From positions 372,001 to 436,000 of the forward strand of contig JAUIIL010000003.1 of NCBI GenBank assembly GCA_030431635.1: DNA of 64,000 nucleotides. Direction: 5' to 3'. Both the position numbers and the translations under genes were made by a program. The notes beneath the pieces are model-generated. The model saw nothing but the letters and a program-made list of their open reading frames with translations. It ran no database searches and was not told the DNA's origin. How positions within the stretch are numbered: the first letter of the stretch is position 1; the number at the start of each line of letters is the position of its first letter. Shown piece by piece: positions 16,220-24,862 of the stretch. The DNA comes from Bacteriovoracia bacterium. GTDB taxonomy: Bacteria; Bdellovibrionota; Bacteriovoracia; Bacteriovoracales; Bacteriovoracaceae.

Positions 16220-17021
16220 AATAATGGGCGTAGTAAAAGAAGCTGGCGAATTGATAGAGGAGTTTGAAAAAAAACTTGGTTCGTTAAAGCTAACCAACAA
16301 GCAGGGGGAGGGGATTGCCTCGGAAGCTGACATAGAAGTTGAAAATTTCCTGGTGAGCGAATTAACGAAAATTCAAAAAGGCAAAATTCTAGCAGAGGAA
16401 TCTTTCTTTCGCTTAGAAGATAAGAATTTTGAAAATTTTAAAACTGGTTCAGCTTGGGTTATCGATCCGATCGATGGAACAAATAACTTTCTTAATAATA
16501 TTCCCTTCTATAGCGTATGCGTTGCCTTTATGGATGAAGCACAGGTTCAATACGGAGTTGTTTATAACCCAAAAAATAAAGAGTGTTTTGTGGCCGAAAA
16601 AAATAAAGGAATGCAGTTTCATAATTTAGAGCAAAACGTACTCAAAGGTTTTAGAAAAGAGAGTTCTAAAAAACTAGAGCAATCAGTTGTTTCTCTTGGG
16701 TTTGTGTGCCCGCGGAGCAGTCGAGGAAGAGTTGATTATGAGCGCTTTCAAAGAATGCTTGATAAAACTCGAGCGGTGAGAAAATTTGGTAGTGCAGCTC
16801 TGGATCTTTGCTATGTTGCTATTGATAGAATTGATGTTTTTTACGAGTATAATCTTAAGCCTTGGGATATAGCAGCGGCTTCATTGATCTGCCAAGAGGC
16901 TAATGTAAAAGTAACCGATTTAGATGGTCATCGATTTGATTTATTCTCCCGAGATATTTTAGCGGCCAAAGAGCCGCTTCTTACTGAAACAATTGAGTTT
17001 ATGAATAACTTTGATCGCTAA
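16209..17021 (+). CDS. Inositol monophosphatase family protein
   Basis: Mg-dependent, lithium-sensitive phosphatase family (inositol monophosphatase, CysQ, SuhB). Motifs: AEESFFR (first metal Glu), WVIDPIDGTNNFLNNIPF (metal site and loop), and a C-terminal KPWDIAAASLICQEA (the last metal Asp). Length 270 from ATG at 16209. An in-frame ATG ten codons upstream exists inside yacG, but the product then begins with non-conserved residues. Substrate cannot be told from sequence; inositol-1-phosphate, 3'-phosphoadenosine 5'-phosphate or fructose bisphosphate are all possible. Confidence 0.9.
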   Translation: MLNKIMGVVKEAGELIEEFEKKLGSLKLTNKQGEGIASEADIEVENFLVSELTKIQKGKILAEESFFRLEDKNFENFKTGSAWVIDPIDGTNNFLNNIPFYSVCVAFMDEAQVQYGVVYNPKNKECFVAEKNKGMQFHNLEQNVLKGFRKESSKKLEQSVVSLGFVCPRSSRGRVDYERFQRMLDKTRAVRKFGSAALDLCYVAIDRIDVFYEYNLKPWDIAAASLICQEANVKVTDLDGHRFDLFSRDILAAKEPLLTETIEFMNNFDR

Positions 17022-17127
17022 GAAGAATGAATCCCATTGATAAAATTTCAGTAACTTATTATAATTTTAAGTAGATTAGAGGGAGTGCCCTCATTGAGAT
17101 CAAAGAACCACTACCATGGAGGGAAAA

Positions 17128-18204
17128 GTGGATATCTTGTACTATTTTGAAAACTTCACACCAGAATTTTTATACATTGAGACCGCAGTCTTAATGATTC
17201 TTCTTACGACTTTGGTTTTTATCTGGTTGTATAACAAAAAAAGATACAACGCTCTTAAACACCAAATTCCCGCTGGAGTGGTTAAAAATTATCTCGATTC
17301 TATTATTCAAAACTCAAGTGCATTAAAGTCGTCATTATTCAGGGACAATTTAGATGCTTCAGGTTTGCCTTCGGTGATGCCTATTTCAAATCTTCCTGGA
17401 GGAGATTCTATTCAAGTAAGTTCTGCTGGCCCAGGTGATGACTCAGCCAGAAGAAATGCAGAACTAGCAGCTCTTCAGGCTCAACTGGCCGAGAAACTTC
17501 AAATTATTAAAGAGTTAGAATCAAGACTTTCAAATATGCCATCAGGAAATTCTGATGGAGGGGATACAAGTGCACTTGAAGCTCAACTTAAAGTTGCTAA
17601 TGATGAAATCGAAAGGCTTAAAAATTCAGGAGATTCTTCAGCTGCTGCTGCTGGAGGAGTTGATGAAGGTGTTCATAGTCAGGTTGTTAGCGAGAGGGAT
17701 GAACTGGCCGAGAAATTGAAAGAGTATGAAGTCATTGAAGATGACTTGGCTAATTTAAAAAGACTTAAACAAGAAAACGAACAATTGAAGAGATCTCTTG
17801 GTCAAGAAGGTGGAGAAACTCAAGAGCTTATTGCCGAAGCTCCTGAACCTGAAGATATGATTGAGCCAGAGCCTGAAGAGCCTGTAGGACTGATGGAAGA
17901 AGAATCTGAGTCAGTTGAAGAAGAGGTACTTGAAGCTGAACCAGAAGAACCTGTTTTAGAGGAAATCTCTGAGCCAGAGCCAGAAGCCGAAGAAGAGGTA
18001 CTTGAAGCTGAAGCGGAAGAACCTGTTTCAGAGGAAATCTCTGAGCCAGAAGTCGAAGAGGAAACTGTTGAAGCAGCTGCTGAAGAAGAGGAAGTTGCAC
18101 TGGATGCTCCTGACCCAGCTCCAGAACCGGTTGAAGCTGCTTCAGACGAAGATAAGAAAACTCCAGAAGATCTGCTTAGTGAATTTGAAAAAATGCTAGG
18201 CTAA
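17128..18204 (+). CDS. Membrane-anchored coiled-coil protein with acidic tandem repeats
   Basis: One N-terminal membrane helix (around TAVLMILLTTLVFIWLY) is followed by a short linker, coiled-coil segments (about 110-225, many Leu/Glu/Lys heptads) and a very acidic C-terminal third rich in Glu-Pro. A 72-base unit at 17917-17988 is repeated at 17989-18060, giving two near-identical 24-residue copies. GTG at 17128 is preferred over ATG 17116 because GGAGGG (17118-17123) stands at the correct distance before it. I do not recognise a family; it could act as a cell-envelope scaffold or ruler. It shares orientation with the HEAT-repeat gene 14 bases downstream. Confidence 0.85.
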   Translation: MDILYYFENFTPEFLYIETAVLMILLTTLVFIWLYNKKRYNALKHQIPAGVVKNYLDSIIQNSSALKSSLFRDNLDASGLPSVMPISNLPGGDSIQVSSAGPGDDSARRNAELAALQAQLAEKLQIIKELESRLSNMPSGNSDGGDTSALEAQLKVANDEIERLKNSGDSSAAAAGGVDEGVHSQVVSERDELAEKLKEYEVIEDDLANLKRLKQENEQLKRSLGQEGGETQELIAEAPEPEDMIEPEPEEPVGLMEEESESVEEEVLEAEPEEPVLEEISEPEPEAEEEVLEAEAEEPVSEEISEPEVEEETVEAAAEEEEVALDAPDPAPEPVEAASDEDKKTPEDLLSEFEKMLG

Positions 18205-18218
18205 TAAAGGAATAGAAA

Positions 18219-18995
18219 ATGAAAAATTATCCTGCATTTTTTTTAAGTATGGTCCTTGGCCTATCTTTCTCTTTTAATTCACAAGCTAGAAAAAAAGAAA
18301 AAATAACAAACAACGATATCAAGTCCGTCAAAGAACTTGAGTTGATGTTTAAAAAAGATCTAAATAATAAAGAGCTTAAAAACTTGAAAACAAGCTCTTT
18401 TCAACTCAAACAAAAAGCTGTGCCTACGCTTATTAAAGTCATGAAAAGTGATGAGTACCCAGAAAAAAATAGATGGGTCGCGACTTTCTCGCTGGGAAGA
18501 ATTATGGGTAAAAAGTCATCAGCGTTTATCTCAAAGTTTACTGAACATCCAAGTTGGGTAATGAGGCTTGCAAGCCTAAAAACCCTTTTGGCCTTAGGGG
18601 AATCTCGCTACAAAGGACTCTATGCCAAAATGCTTAAGGACAAATCTTTAATTGTTAAAACTCAAGCTTTAGAAAATATTAGAAAGCTTGGTCTTAAAGA
18701 GCTTGCTCCATCTGTATGGGCCATGCTTTATGACAAGAAAAACTATTCAGGATTAAAGGGTAAGAAAAAGAGAACAAATATTATTAAAGAAGCCATTAAA
18801 ACAATTGGTGATCTAAGATTTGAAAAGGCCAAAGATTCTCTCTTAAAAATGGCCCAAAAAGATCGTTACAAAGATGTTTTTTCAGAAATAGATTATTCTC
18901 TTTCAAAGATTACAGGACAGGATTCTCCTCAGGGGGACTCAAGTAAGAAAAAATATTTTTGGAGTCGGATAGCCCTCAGCGAAGCAAAAATTTAA
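18219..18995 (+). CDS. Secreted HEAT-repeat protein
   Basis: A signal peptide (about 1-23, cut after SQA) precedes a basic alpha-helical protein of 258 residues. Pairs of helices with the alternation of HEAT repeats are seen, e.g. KQKAVPTLIKVMKSDEYPEK, WVMRLASLKTLLALGES, VKTQALENIRKLGLKEL, IIKEAIKTIGDLRFEKAK. HEAT repeats bind other proteins. It follows the coiled-coil acidic protein closely, so the strongly basic and acidic products may work together in the envelope. No enzyme motif is visible. Confidence 0.8.
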   Translation: MKNYPAFFLSMVLGLSFSFNSQARKKEKITNNDIKSVKELELMFKKDLNNKELKNLKTSSFQLKQKAVPTLIKVMKSDEYPEKNRWVATFSLGRIMGKKSSAFISKFTEHPSWVMRLASLKTLLALGESRYKGLYAKMLKDKSLIVKTQALENIRKLGLKELAPSVWAMLYDKKNYSGLKGKKKRTNIIKEAIKTIGDLRFEKAKDSLLKMAQKDRYKDVFSEIDYSLSKITGQDSPQGDSSKKKYFWSRIALSEAKI

Positions 18996-18997
18996 TC

Positions 18998-19534
18998 TTA
19001 GAAACTCTCGAGCTGTTCTTTTTCTTTCGCTTTATCGATGGCCCTTAATTTGTTATCAATAGTGATGATTCTGTCCAATCGATAAAGGATTGTTTTTTCT
19101 AGAATAGCGTCAGAGCGAATCTCTTTCCAACCTTGTAAGAAATCTTGTTCGATTAGCTGTCTTTTATAAACACTGACTTTGGCCACTTCATATTTACCTC
19201 GATACGCTTTAACAACATTAACCACTAATTTAAACTTAGCGGCCTTAACAGCGTCATTAGAGCCAAAAGAGTCAGCAAAATTCACTTGCAGAGTATTATC
19301 AATCCATCTCGTTTTAATATATCCGGCTTCTTGATTTTGCTGGGCTATGTCATAGCGCTTCATCACTTGAATAACAGCTTGCCATGTCTGATTATAGTCG
19401 GCCTTGTAAATTTTTGAGGGAATTTCAATATCTTGTGTAATCTGCTTAAACTTCTCATAAGAAGCACAGCTAGCTAGTGACAAAAGTAAAAGTAAAGTGA
19501 GACAATTAACATTCATTAAGTTTAATGTTATCAA
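18998..19534 (-). CDS. Putative lipoprotein, possibly BamC-like
   Basis: A lipobox LASC follows a leucine-rich signal peptide (the mature Cys near residue 23; a second ATG at 19516 would give a shorter signal). The mature part starts with a helical linker and then WQAVIQVMKRYDIAQQNQEA and GYIKTRWID, a strand-helix pattern like lipoproteins of the BamC/NlpB fold that follow an outer-membrane assembly role. This similarity is weak and stated as inference. It ends three bases from the HEAT gene stop on the opposite strand and runs divergent from kdsD. Confidence 0.75.
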   Translation of the reverse strand: MITLNLMNVNCLTLLLLLSLASCASYEKFKQITQDIEIPSKIYKADYNQTWQAVIQVMKRYDIAQQNQEAGYIKTRWIDNTLQVNFADSFGSNDAVKAAKFKLVVNVVKAYRGKYEVAKVSVYKRQLIEQDFLQGWKEIRSDAILEKTILYRLDRIITIDNKLRAIDKAKEKEQLESF

Positions 19535-19574
19535 TGATTTGGTAGTAGTGGAACTTAAAAGCTAGGGATTTAGT

Positions 19575-20561
19575 GTGAAAAATAGCAAAATTTTACAAGA
19601 AGTTCTCCGTTGTGAAGCGGATGCGCTTATTCAATTGAGTTCGAGAATAACGGATGAATCTTCGCTTAAGATGGAAGTTATTTTCGAAAACCTGCGCTCC
19701 TTAGGTGGAAGCTTGATTATTTCCGGAGTAGGGAAGTCAGGTATAATTGCTCAAAAAATAGCTTCAACCTTCTCCTCCCTTGGGTTGCCCTCTTTTTTTC
19801 TACATCCAATTGAAGCCCTCCATGGGGATCTTGGTAGAGTGACAAAAAGAGATGCTATTATTCTCATCAGTAAATCGGGTACAACGGAAGAAGTTCTTAA
19901 AATGATGCCTTTTCTTAAAATCCCAAAAGAGCGCACTATTGGCCTTCTAGGTAATATAAATGGAAGTATCGCAAAAGAATGTGGGCTTATTTGGGACTGC
20001 TCCGTTGAAAAAGAAGCTTGTTTAAATAATCAAGCTCCAACAACCAGTTCCACTGTTGCTCTGGCCATGGGAGATGCTCTGGCCGTTATGTATGAAAACT
20101 TTGTAGGGCTTTCAAAAGAGGGGTTCGCCGAAAATCATCCTGGAGGTTTTCTAGGGAAAAGTTTATCTCTCAAGGTTTCAGACTTAATGATAAAAGCAGG
20201 GGAGTGTCCTCTTCTGAATAAAGAGCAAACTTTAAAAGAATGTCTTCTTGAAATGACTAAGTTTCCTATCGGTATGGCCGCTGTGATTGAAGAAGAAAAA
20301 CTTATTGGAATCATGGTTGAGGGAGACATAAGAAGGGCTTTGGCCAAAAATGAAAATGCCCTCGAGCTGACGTTAAAAGAATTGATGAATATAAGGCCAA
20401 TTGTCGCTAGCTCAGAGATAAAAGCTTTTGAAGCTTTAAAATTAATGGAGACAGGAAAAAGTCCTTTAAGCGTTCTACCTATTGTTAATGAAGGATTCTT
20501 TATAGGAGCAGTTAGGCTTCACGATCTTTTAAAAGAAGGCTTTGCCCTTTCCAAAAAATAA
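19575..20561 (+). CDS. kdsD: Arabinose-5-phosphate isomerase
   Basis: Isomerises ribulose-5-phosphate to arabinose-5-phosphate for the Kdo sugar of LPS inner core. The N-terminal SIS domain (about 35-180) has SGVGKSGIIAQKIASTFSS, FLHPIEALHGDLG and ILISKSGTTEEV; two CBS domains (about 200-325) follow, the first opening KVSDLMIKAG. Length 328 is standard for KdsD. GTG start is used. The gene usually lies next to lptC-lptA; here those are 16 kb away. Its last 50 bases overlap the lnt 3' end on the other strand. Confidence 0.95.
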   Translation: MKNSKILQEVLRCEADALIQLSSRITDESSLKMEVIFENLRSLGGSLIISGVGKSGIIAQKIASTFSSLGLPSFFLHPIEALHGDLGRVTKRDAIILISKSGTTEEVLKMMPFLKIPKERTIGLLGNINGSIAKECGLIWDCSVEKEACLNNQAPTTSSTVALAMGDALAVMYENFVGLSKEGFAENHPGGFLGKSLSLKVSDLMIKAGECPLLNKEQTLKECLLEMTKFPIGMAAVIEEEKLIGIMVEGDIRRALAKNENALELTLKELMNIRPIVASSEIKAFEALKLMETGKSPLSVLPIVNEGFFIGAVRLHDLLKEGFALSKK

Positions 20562-22125
20562 ACCTTAAAACAAGTAAAAGGGTGAGTAGTAACCAGGTTC
20601 CCCAAAGTCCCCATCTTTGATAAAGAGTTTTTTCTCTTTTTTGAGAAACCTTTAGAACAAAGTCGAGATTTTCTCTTTTGTTACGATCAAGAGTTGGACC
20701 TAGAGTTCCGTCAGGTAAGATAAGTGTTGTGAAACCAGTGTTAGTCGATCGAACAATTGGAATATTAAATTCAATGGCCCTCCATCTTGTGAGGTAGAGG
20801 TGTTGCCTAGGTTCGGGATCCTCGTACCAAGAATCATTTGTTAGGTTTGCGATAAACTGGGCCTGCTCGTCATTATGGTTTAAATACTCTCTAATGAAAT
20901 CAGCGTATAGTAATTCGTAACAAATAGGAGTGATAAAAGAAATATGGCTCTTGGTGCGAAAAAGAGTGAATTCTTCTCCGACAGAAAAGAAAGCAATATT
21001 AGGAACTAATTGAGAAAGAATTTTATTAAGTGGCCCAAAAGGAAGAGTTTCTCCAAATGGGATAAGTTTCATTTTGTGGTAAACATCTTTAAGCTCTGAT
21101 TGGTTATTAAAGAAGAAAACAGCATTATAATCTCTTTCAAAATGATTGAGAGAGTTTGAGCGTTGATCGTATCCACCTGTTAAAAACTCAGATCCTGTTT
21201 TTGAAATAATATTTTGAAATGTAAGTGGTGGGTAAAATTGTTTTGAGAATAAAGCTTTTGAACTAATTGAGTAGGGATAGGATGTTTCAGACCACATGAT
21301 GAGCTCTGGGTTTTGATAAGAACCAACTTGGTAAGGTTGATAAGCAAGTTCTTCAAAAAACATCATGATTTTTTCTATTGAGTTGAGATCTCCAGACTCG
21401 GATTCAAGTTTTAAATAGTTTCCAATACTAGCTTGAGAAATTCTGATAGGAAGCTCTTTCGTCTTTTGAGATTTTGAAGGAACCAAAAGAGGGTTTAGGA
21501 GAAGAAAAAAAAGAGCAATGAAATAACAAAAATAAGAATGCTTTTTTCTTGAAAAAGAAAAAAGAACAGAAAAGAGAAGGAGATAGCTTATTGCTGAGAA
21601 AATAGGAACTCCAAATAAAGGAGCAAGTCCTAAGTATTGACTATAACTCACCCAAGAATGTCCTAGATGAGAGGGAAATTGTTGAGGGACTGTATTCTCG
21701 AGTAAAAGAAAAACAGCGGTATAAAAGAAAATTTCAAATTCAATAAGAGGTAATTTTTTTAAAAATTTCAAATAGAGTTTTTCCCAATACTTTTGAGTCA
21801 ATAGAAACACAATAAATTGAGGGAGAATAATAAGAGAGCTCAGAATGCTGGCAAGGTAAGAAACGAGGACTGGAAGATCTCCAAAAACTTGTAGTGTCTT
21901 GGGTATCCAGTAGTATCCCCCAAAGTTAAAAGCAATGAGAAAAAAGAAAAGACTCAACCATTTCTTTTTTTTTGAATCACCTTTAAGGAAGAGAAAATAA
22001 AATAAAAAGGTTGTGCCAATGAGAGGTAGTACAGCTATTTCTGTCCCTAAAAAAGAGGGGTAGCCCAAGCAGTAGAATAGTCCTCCAAGAGCACAAAGAA
22101 GATAGCGTTTAATACTATTTATCAT
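20512..22125 (-). CDS. lnt: Apolipoprotein N-acyltransferase
   Basis: Adds the third acyl chain to the N-terminal cysteine of lipoproteins, an inner-membrane enzyme. The first 215 residues hold about six membrane helices; a nitrilase-type domain follows (about 230-500), with catalytic Glu in MWSETSYPYS, Lys in HKMKLIPFGE and Cys in TPICYELLYADF. A final membrane helix (LLLTLLLVLRFIF) completes the fold. Length 537 is slightly above the E. coli enzyme. The 3' overlap with kdsD lacks room for a terminator. Its presence fits the many lipoboxes in this window. Confidence 0.95.
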   Translation of the reverse strand: MINSIKRYLLCALGGLFYCLGYPSFLGTEIAVLPLIGTTFLFYFLFLKGDSKKKKWLSLFFFLIAFNFGGYYWIPKTLQVFGDLPVLVSYLASILSSLIILPQFIVFLLTQKYWEKLYLKFLKKLPLIEFEIFFYTAVFLLLENTVPQQFPSHLGHSWVSYSQYLGLAPLFGVPIFSAISYLLLFSVLFSFSRKKHSYFCYFIALFFLLLNPLLVPSKSQKTKELPIRISQASIGNYLKLESESGDLNSIEKIMMFFEELAYQPYQVGSYQNPELIMWSETSYPYSISSKALFSKQFYPPLTFQNIISKTGSEFLTGGYDQRSNSLNHFERDYNAVFFFNNQSELKDVYHKMKLIPFGETLPFGPLNKILSQLVPNIAFFSVGEEFTLFRTKSHISFITPICYELLYADFIREYLNHNDEQAQFIANLTNDSWYEDPEPRQHLYLTRWRAIEFNIPIVRSTNTGFTTLILPDGTLGPTLDRNKRENLDFVLKVSQKREKTLYQRWGLWGTWLLLTLLLVLRFIFWKGQSLLLKDREA

Positions 22126-22143
22126 AGTATTAGAATAGAGTTT

Positions 22144-23190
22144 TTATTTTTTCTTGGCCAGAGTTCTTCCTGGAGAAGATTTCTTCATGAATTTATGAAC
22201 TCTGCTAGACATTTTATAGGCCATTTCAGCATCAATCTTTCCTCCAGCGAGAGTTTTTCCTTCTAAAGATTTAACTTTCTTACTCGAAGCCAGTATAGAG
22301 TTTTTAATTTGCTCGTAGTTTAGCTCTGGAAAATTGGCCTTGATAAGTGCTGCAACTCCTGTAACAAAAGCTGTTGCTTGTGATGTTCCCGTCATATAAC
22401 CAGCTTGTTTGTTAGGAATGGAAGAGTTAATTCTATGCCCTGGAGCAGCTACGTCAACAGAGAGTTTTCCCCAGTTTGAAGAAGGGATAATATTAACAGT
22501 TTTATCATAGGCCCCTACTGAAATAATATTATCAAGTCCATAACTTGCTGGGTAGTAAGCATGTCTCTTGTCATCGATATTACTTTTTTCATTTCCTGCA
22601 GCAGCGATAATGAGGATTCCTTTCTTTTCAGCTTTTTGAAGGATCTTTAACTCTTCTAAAGAAGGCTCTGGTCCACCTCCAGAGTAGTTAATCATATCAA
22701 CATTGTTATCAACGGCAAACTCAAGTGCTTTGATAGTAGAATTTAAATTTGCTTGTCCAGAAGCTTGTGGGTTGTAGTATTTGAGAGGAAGAATCTTCGC
22801 ATCAGGGAAAATACTAACGATAATTCCCGCTACGTGAGTTCCATGTCCATGAGTATCGTTAGGAGTTAGAGTTGGTTTTTTCCCTGAGAAATCCACGCCA
22901 TAATTATTAGCTGATTTATCCCCATTAAGAACATGGATATTTTTTTGAAGATGAGGGTGATTATAATCGATTCCTGTATCAATAACAGCAATAACAATAT
23001 CTTTCTCTTTTTTAAACTTCTTCCATAAACCAGCAAGATTGATATTGGCCTGAGAGAGTTTATTATCTAATCCCCAGTTTGAATATTTATTATTAGTCGC
23101 AAACTTTTCGTACTTTCCAAGTGGTGCACGGCTTTGAGCAAAAGTCACAGTAGAGAGAGCAAGAGCTAAAAGTAGTAAAGTTTTGGTCAT
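22144..23190 (-). CDS. Secreted subtilisin-like serine protease (S8)
   Basis: Peptidase family S8. A signal peptide (about 1-18) precedes the catalytic domain with Asp71 in VIAVIDTGIDYNHP, His116 in DTHGHGTHVAGII and Ser near 267 in MTGTSQATAFVTG. AAGNE, which holds the oxyanion Asn, is also present. There is a short stretch before the Asp (about 50 residues after the signal) but no clear I9 propeptide domain. At 348 residues it is a compact subtilase. It is a stand-alone gene. Digestion of prey or environmental protein is a reasonable inference for this organism type. Confidence 0.93.
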   Translation of the reverse strand: MTKTLLLLALALSTVTFAQSRAPLGKYEKFATNNKYSNWGLDNKLSQANINLAGLWKKFKKEKDIVIAVIDTGIDYNHPHLQKNIHVLNGDKSANNYGVDFSGKKPTLTPNDTHGHGTHVAGIIVSIFPDAKILPLKYYNPQASGQANLNSTIKALEFAVDNNVDMINYSGGGPEPSLEELKILQKAEKKGILIIAAAGNEKSNIDDKRHAYYPASYGLDNIISVGAYDKTVNIIPSSNWGKLSVDVAAPGHRINSSIPNKQAGYMTGTSQATAFVTGVAALIKANFPELNYEQIKNSILASSKKVKSLEGKTLAGGKIDAEMAYKMSSRVHKFMKKSSPGRTLAKKK

Positions 23191-23552
23191 CGGCTTATCC
23201 TTTTGTGCTTGAACTCATTACCAATGAATTCATCTTCCCTATGACATAGATAAGCAAATGTGAAGCCAATTTTTTAGCTGTTATATTAGGTGGTTAGGCT
23301 CTTTTGAAAGGGGAAATAATGACCAAAATCTAGCAGGTGTCTAAACTTTAAACATCTTTAATTTGCCTCATTATCTAAATGAGACAGTGAAACTCAGTTA
23401 AAGGGGTATGTCATTGAAAAAAGGTGGTTTGTTGTAGATGAGAGAAAGGAACAAAATGCCTTCAGATTAGTTTCAGTGGAGCTGATTAAAGTTTATTCAA
23501 AAAAAAGAAGATAAGGAAAATGAAGAACAGAGACTTGAATAAGGTTTAGACA
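23191..23552 (+). other. 362-base intergenic region, with a possible broken small gene
   Basis: This is the longest stretch without a clear gene. A possible coding remnant lies at 23383-23514: an open frame of 43 codons with no usable start in frame, giving EKRWFVVDERKEQNAFR and ending at TAA 23512. A six-A run (23417-23422) links it to the ATG/TTG frame just upstream (23408 and 23414). One extra A or a -1 slip would join them into about 33-37 residues. Elsewhere in the region I see nothing convincing beyond A/T-rich DNA that must hold the promoter of the motor-like operon. Confidence 0.4.
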
Positions 23553-24134
23553 ATGAAAATTCTTTTACTGTTTATTTTATCAACAGCGTGTTTGGCCAAA
23601 AGCATAGAGATCTCCTCTCAACCAAAAGAGGCAGAGGTTTATTTAGTAAAAAATGGTCAAAAAACAGCAATGGGAAAAACTCCTTTCTTGGCAGCAGTTC
23701 TAGATTTAGAAAATGCACATTTTATGATAGAGAAAAAAGGGTATTCTCCGGTGTATTTAGTTATAGGAGAAGACTCAAAAGAGAGAAACTTCTACCAAGT
23801 AACTCTTCCCCCTTTAATTGATTATGTTGCTCCGATACAAGCTGATATTATTAAAAACAGAAGTGACGAGCTTATTGGTAGCATTCTTTATACACAACTT
23901 TTAATTGATAAAAACGATCATGACCAAGCGGATAGATTACTTAATAAACTTGAAAGAGAATATGAGAATTCAATTGCTGTAAAAATGTTAAGGGCCAACT
24001 ATCAGTTTAAAAAAGGTGCTTTCAGAGATTCGATAGCACTATACAAACAGTTAAGTGTTTCATTAAAACCAGAACAAGAAAATTTAAAAACTTTAATAGA
24101 TACATTTCTTAAACAAGTAGAAGGTAAATTATGA
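23553..24134 (+). CDS. PEGA-domain and TPR-like secreted protein (motor-like operon gene 1)
   Basis: A signal peptide (about 1-15) is followed by a PEGA-type beta domain: IEISSQPKEAEVYLV, then GKTPFLAAVL and the FMIEKKGYSP strand. The C-terminal half is helical with TPR-like pairs (about 105-185, including ADRLLNKLEREYENSIAV and AFRDSIALYKQL). PEGA modules are found in envelope proteins and surface-layer proteins. It overlaps the motA-like gene by four bases (ATGA), so it belongs to that operon and probably acts as a periplasmic partner. Confidence 0.8.
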   Translation: MKILLLFILSTACLAKSIEISSQPKEAEVYLVKNGQKTAMGKTPFLAAVLDLENAHFMIEKKGYSPVYLVIGEDSKERNFYQVTLPPLIDYVAPIQADIIKNRSDELIGSILYTQLLIDKNDHDQADRLLNKLEREYENSIAVKMLRANYQFKKGAFRDSIALYKQLSVSLKPEQENLKTLIDTFLKQVEGKL

Positions 24135-24862
24135 CTTATTTTATAGGACTTGGACTTTCGGCCATCCTTTTTTCTCTTATTGTATTTTTAGGTCATACAA
24201 GCTTTGGTTCGTACTTAAACCAAGAAGGTGTTATTATTGTTATTGGTGGAACAGTAAGTATTTTTTTAATGTCAAATAAGAAAAGTACTCTGGAGGCATT
24301 TGTTCACCTCTTAAAAAGCTTCTTAGGTCTAGGGACTAAATTCAACTACGAAGACGTTCAAAAAGACTTAATGAAGTGTTCACGTTCTCTGAACGAAGGA
24401 AGAGTTCCTAAATCAGAGTATGTATTTGTCAACCAAGCGGTAGAGTGGATATCTGCAGGCCTTAGTAAAGACGAACTTTATGGAGTCTTAGAAAATTCTA
24501 TTCAAACTCAACTTAATATAAGATTTAAAGCTGCTGAGGCCATAAGAAAACTAGGGAAATACCCTCCAGCGCTAGGAATGATCGGAACAGTTTTTGGGAT
24601 TATTGGGATTTTTCAAAATTTAGGTAATGAAAGTGGAGCAGCTGAAATTGGTCTTAATCTTGGGGTCGCGATGACTGCAACTTTATATGGTCTTGTTCTT
24701 GCCAACATTTTTATTTCTCCTTTAAGCGAAGCAATCACAGAAAAAGCTCTAGAAGAAGAAGAAATCTTAAGAATGATACAAGACACAGTTATCCAGTGGG
24801 ATAGAGGGGACTCTCTCTTTTTAATCAAAGAAAATTTGAGTTTATACAATGAAGCGAGTTAG
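24131..24862 (+). CDS. motA: MotA/TolQ/ExbB family proton-channel protein, MotA-like
   Basis: An inner-membrane stator subunit homologue. Four membrane segments lie near 3-20, 33-48, 144-162 and 172-197. The signature KYPPALGMIGTVFGIIGI carries the conserved Pro145/146 before TM3, and the ATLYGLVLANIFISPL motif ends TM4 with Pro197. A large cytoplasmic loop of about 90 residues between TM2 and TM3 is typical of MotA, not TolQ. The length (243) is a little below MotA. It is directly followed by its MotB partner with a 14-base overlap. Confidence 0.9.
   Translation: MTYFIGLGLSAILFSLIVFLGHTSFGSYLNQEGVIIVIGGTVSIFLMSNKKSTLEAFVHLLKSFLGLGTKFNYEDVQKDLMKCSRSLNEGRVPKSEYVFVNQAVEWISAGLSKDELYGVLENSIQTQLNIRFKAAEAIRKLGKYPPALGMIGTVFGIIGIFQNLGNESGAAEIGLNLGVAMTATLYGLVLANIFISPLSEAITEKALEEEEILRMIQDTVIQWDRGDSLFLIKENLSLYNEAS

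Noticed and set aside
17828-18100. Minus-strand open frame rich in Leu, Gln and Pro
   Set aside because: It is the mirror image of the Glu/Pro repeat code of the acidic coiled-coil gene and has no ribosome site.
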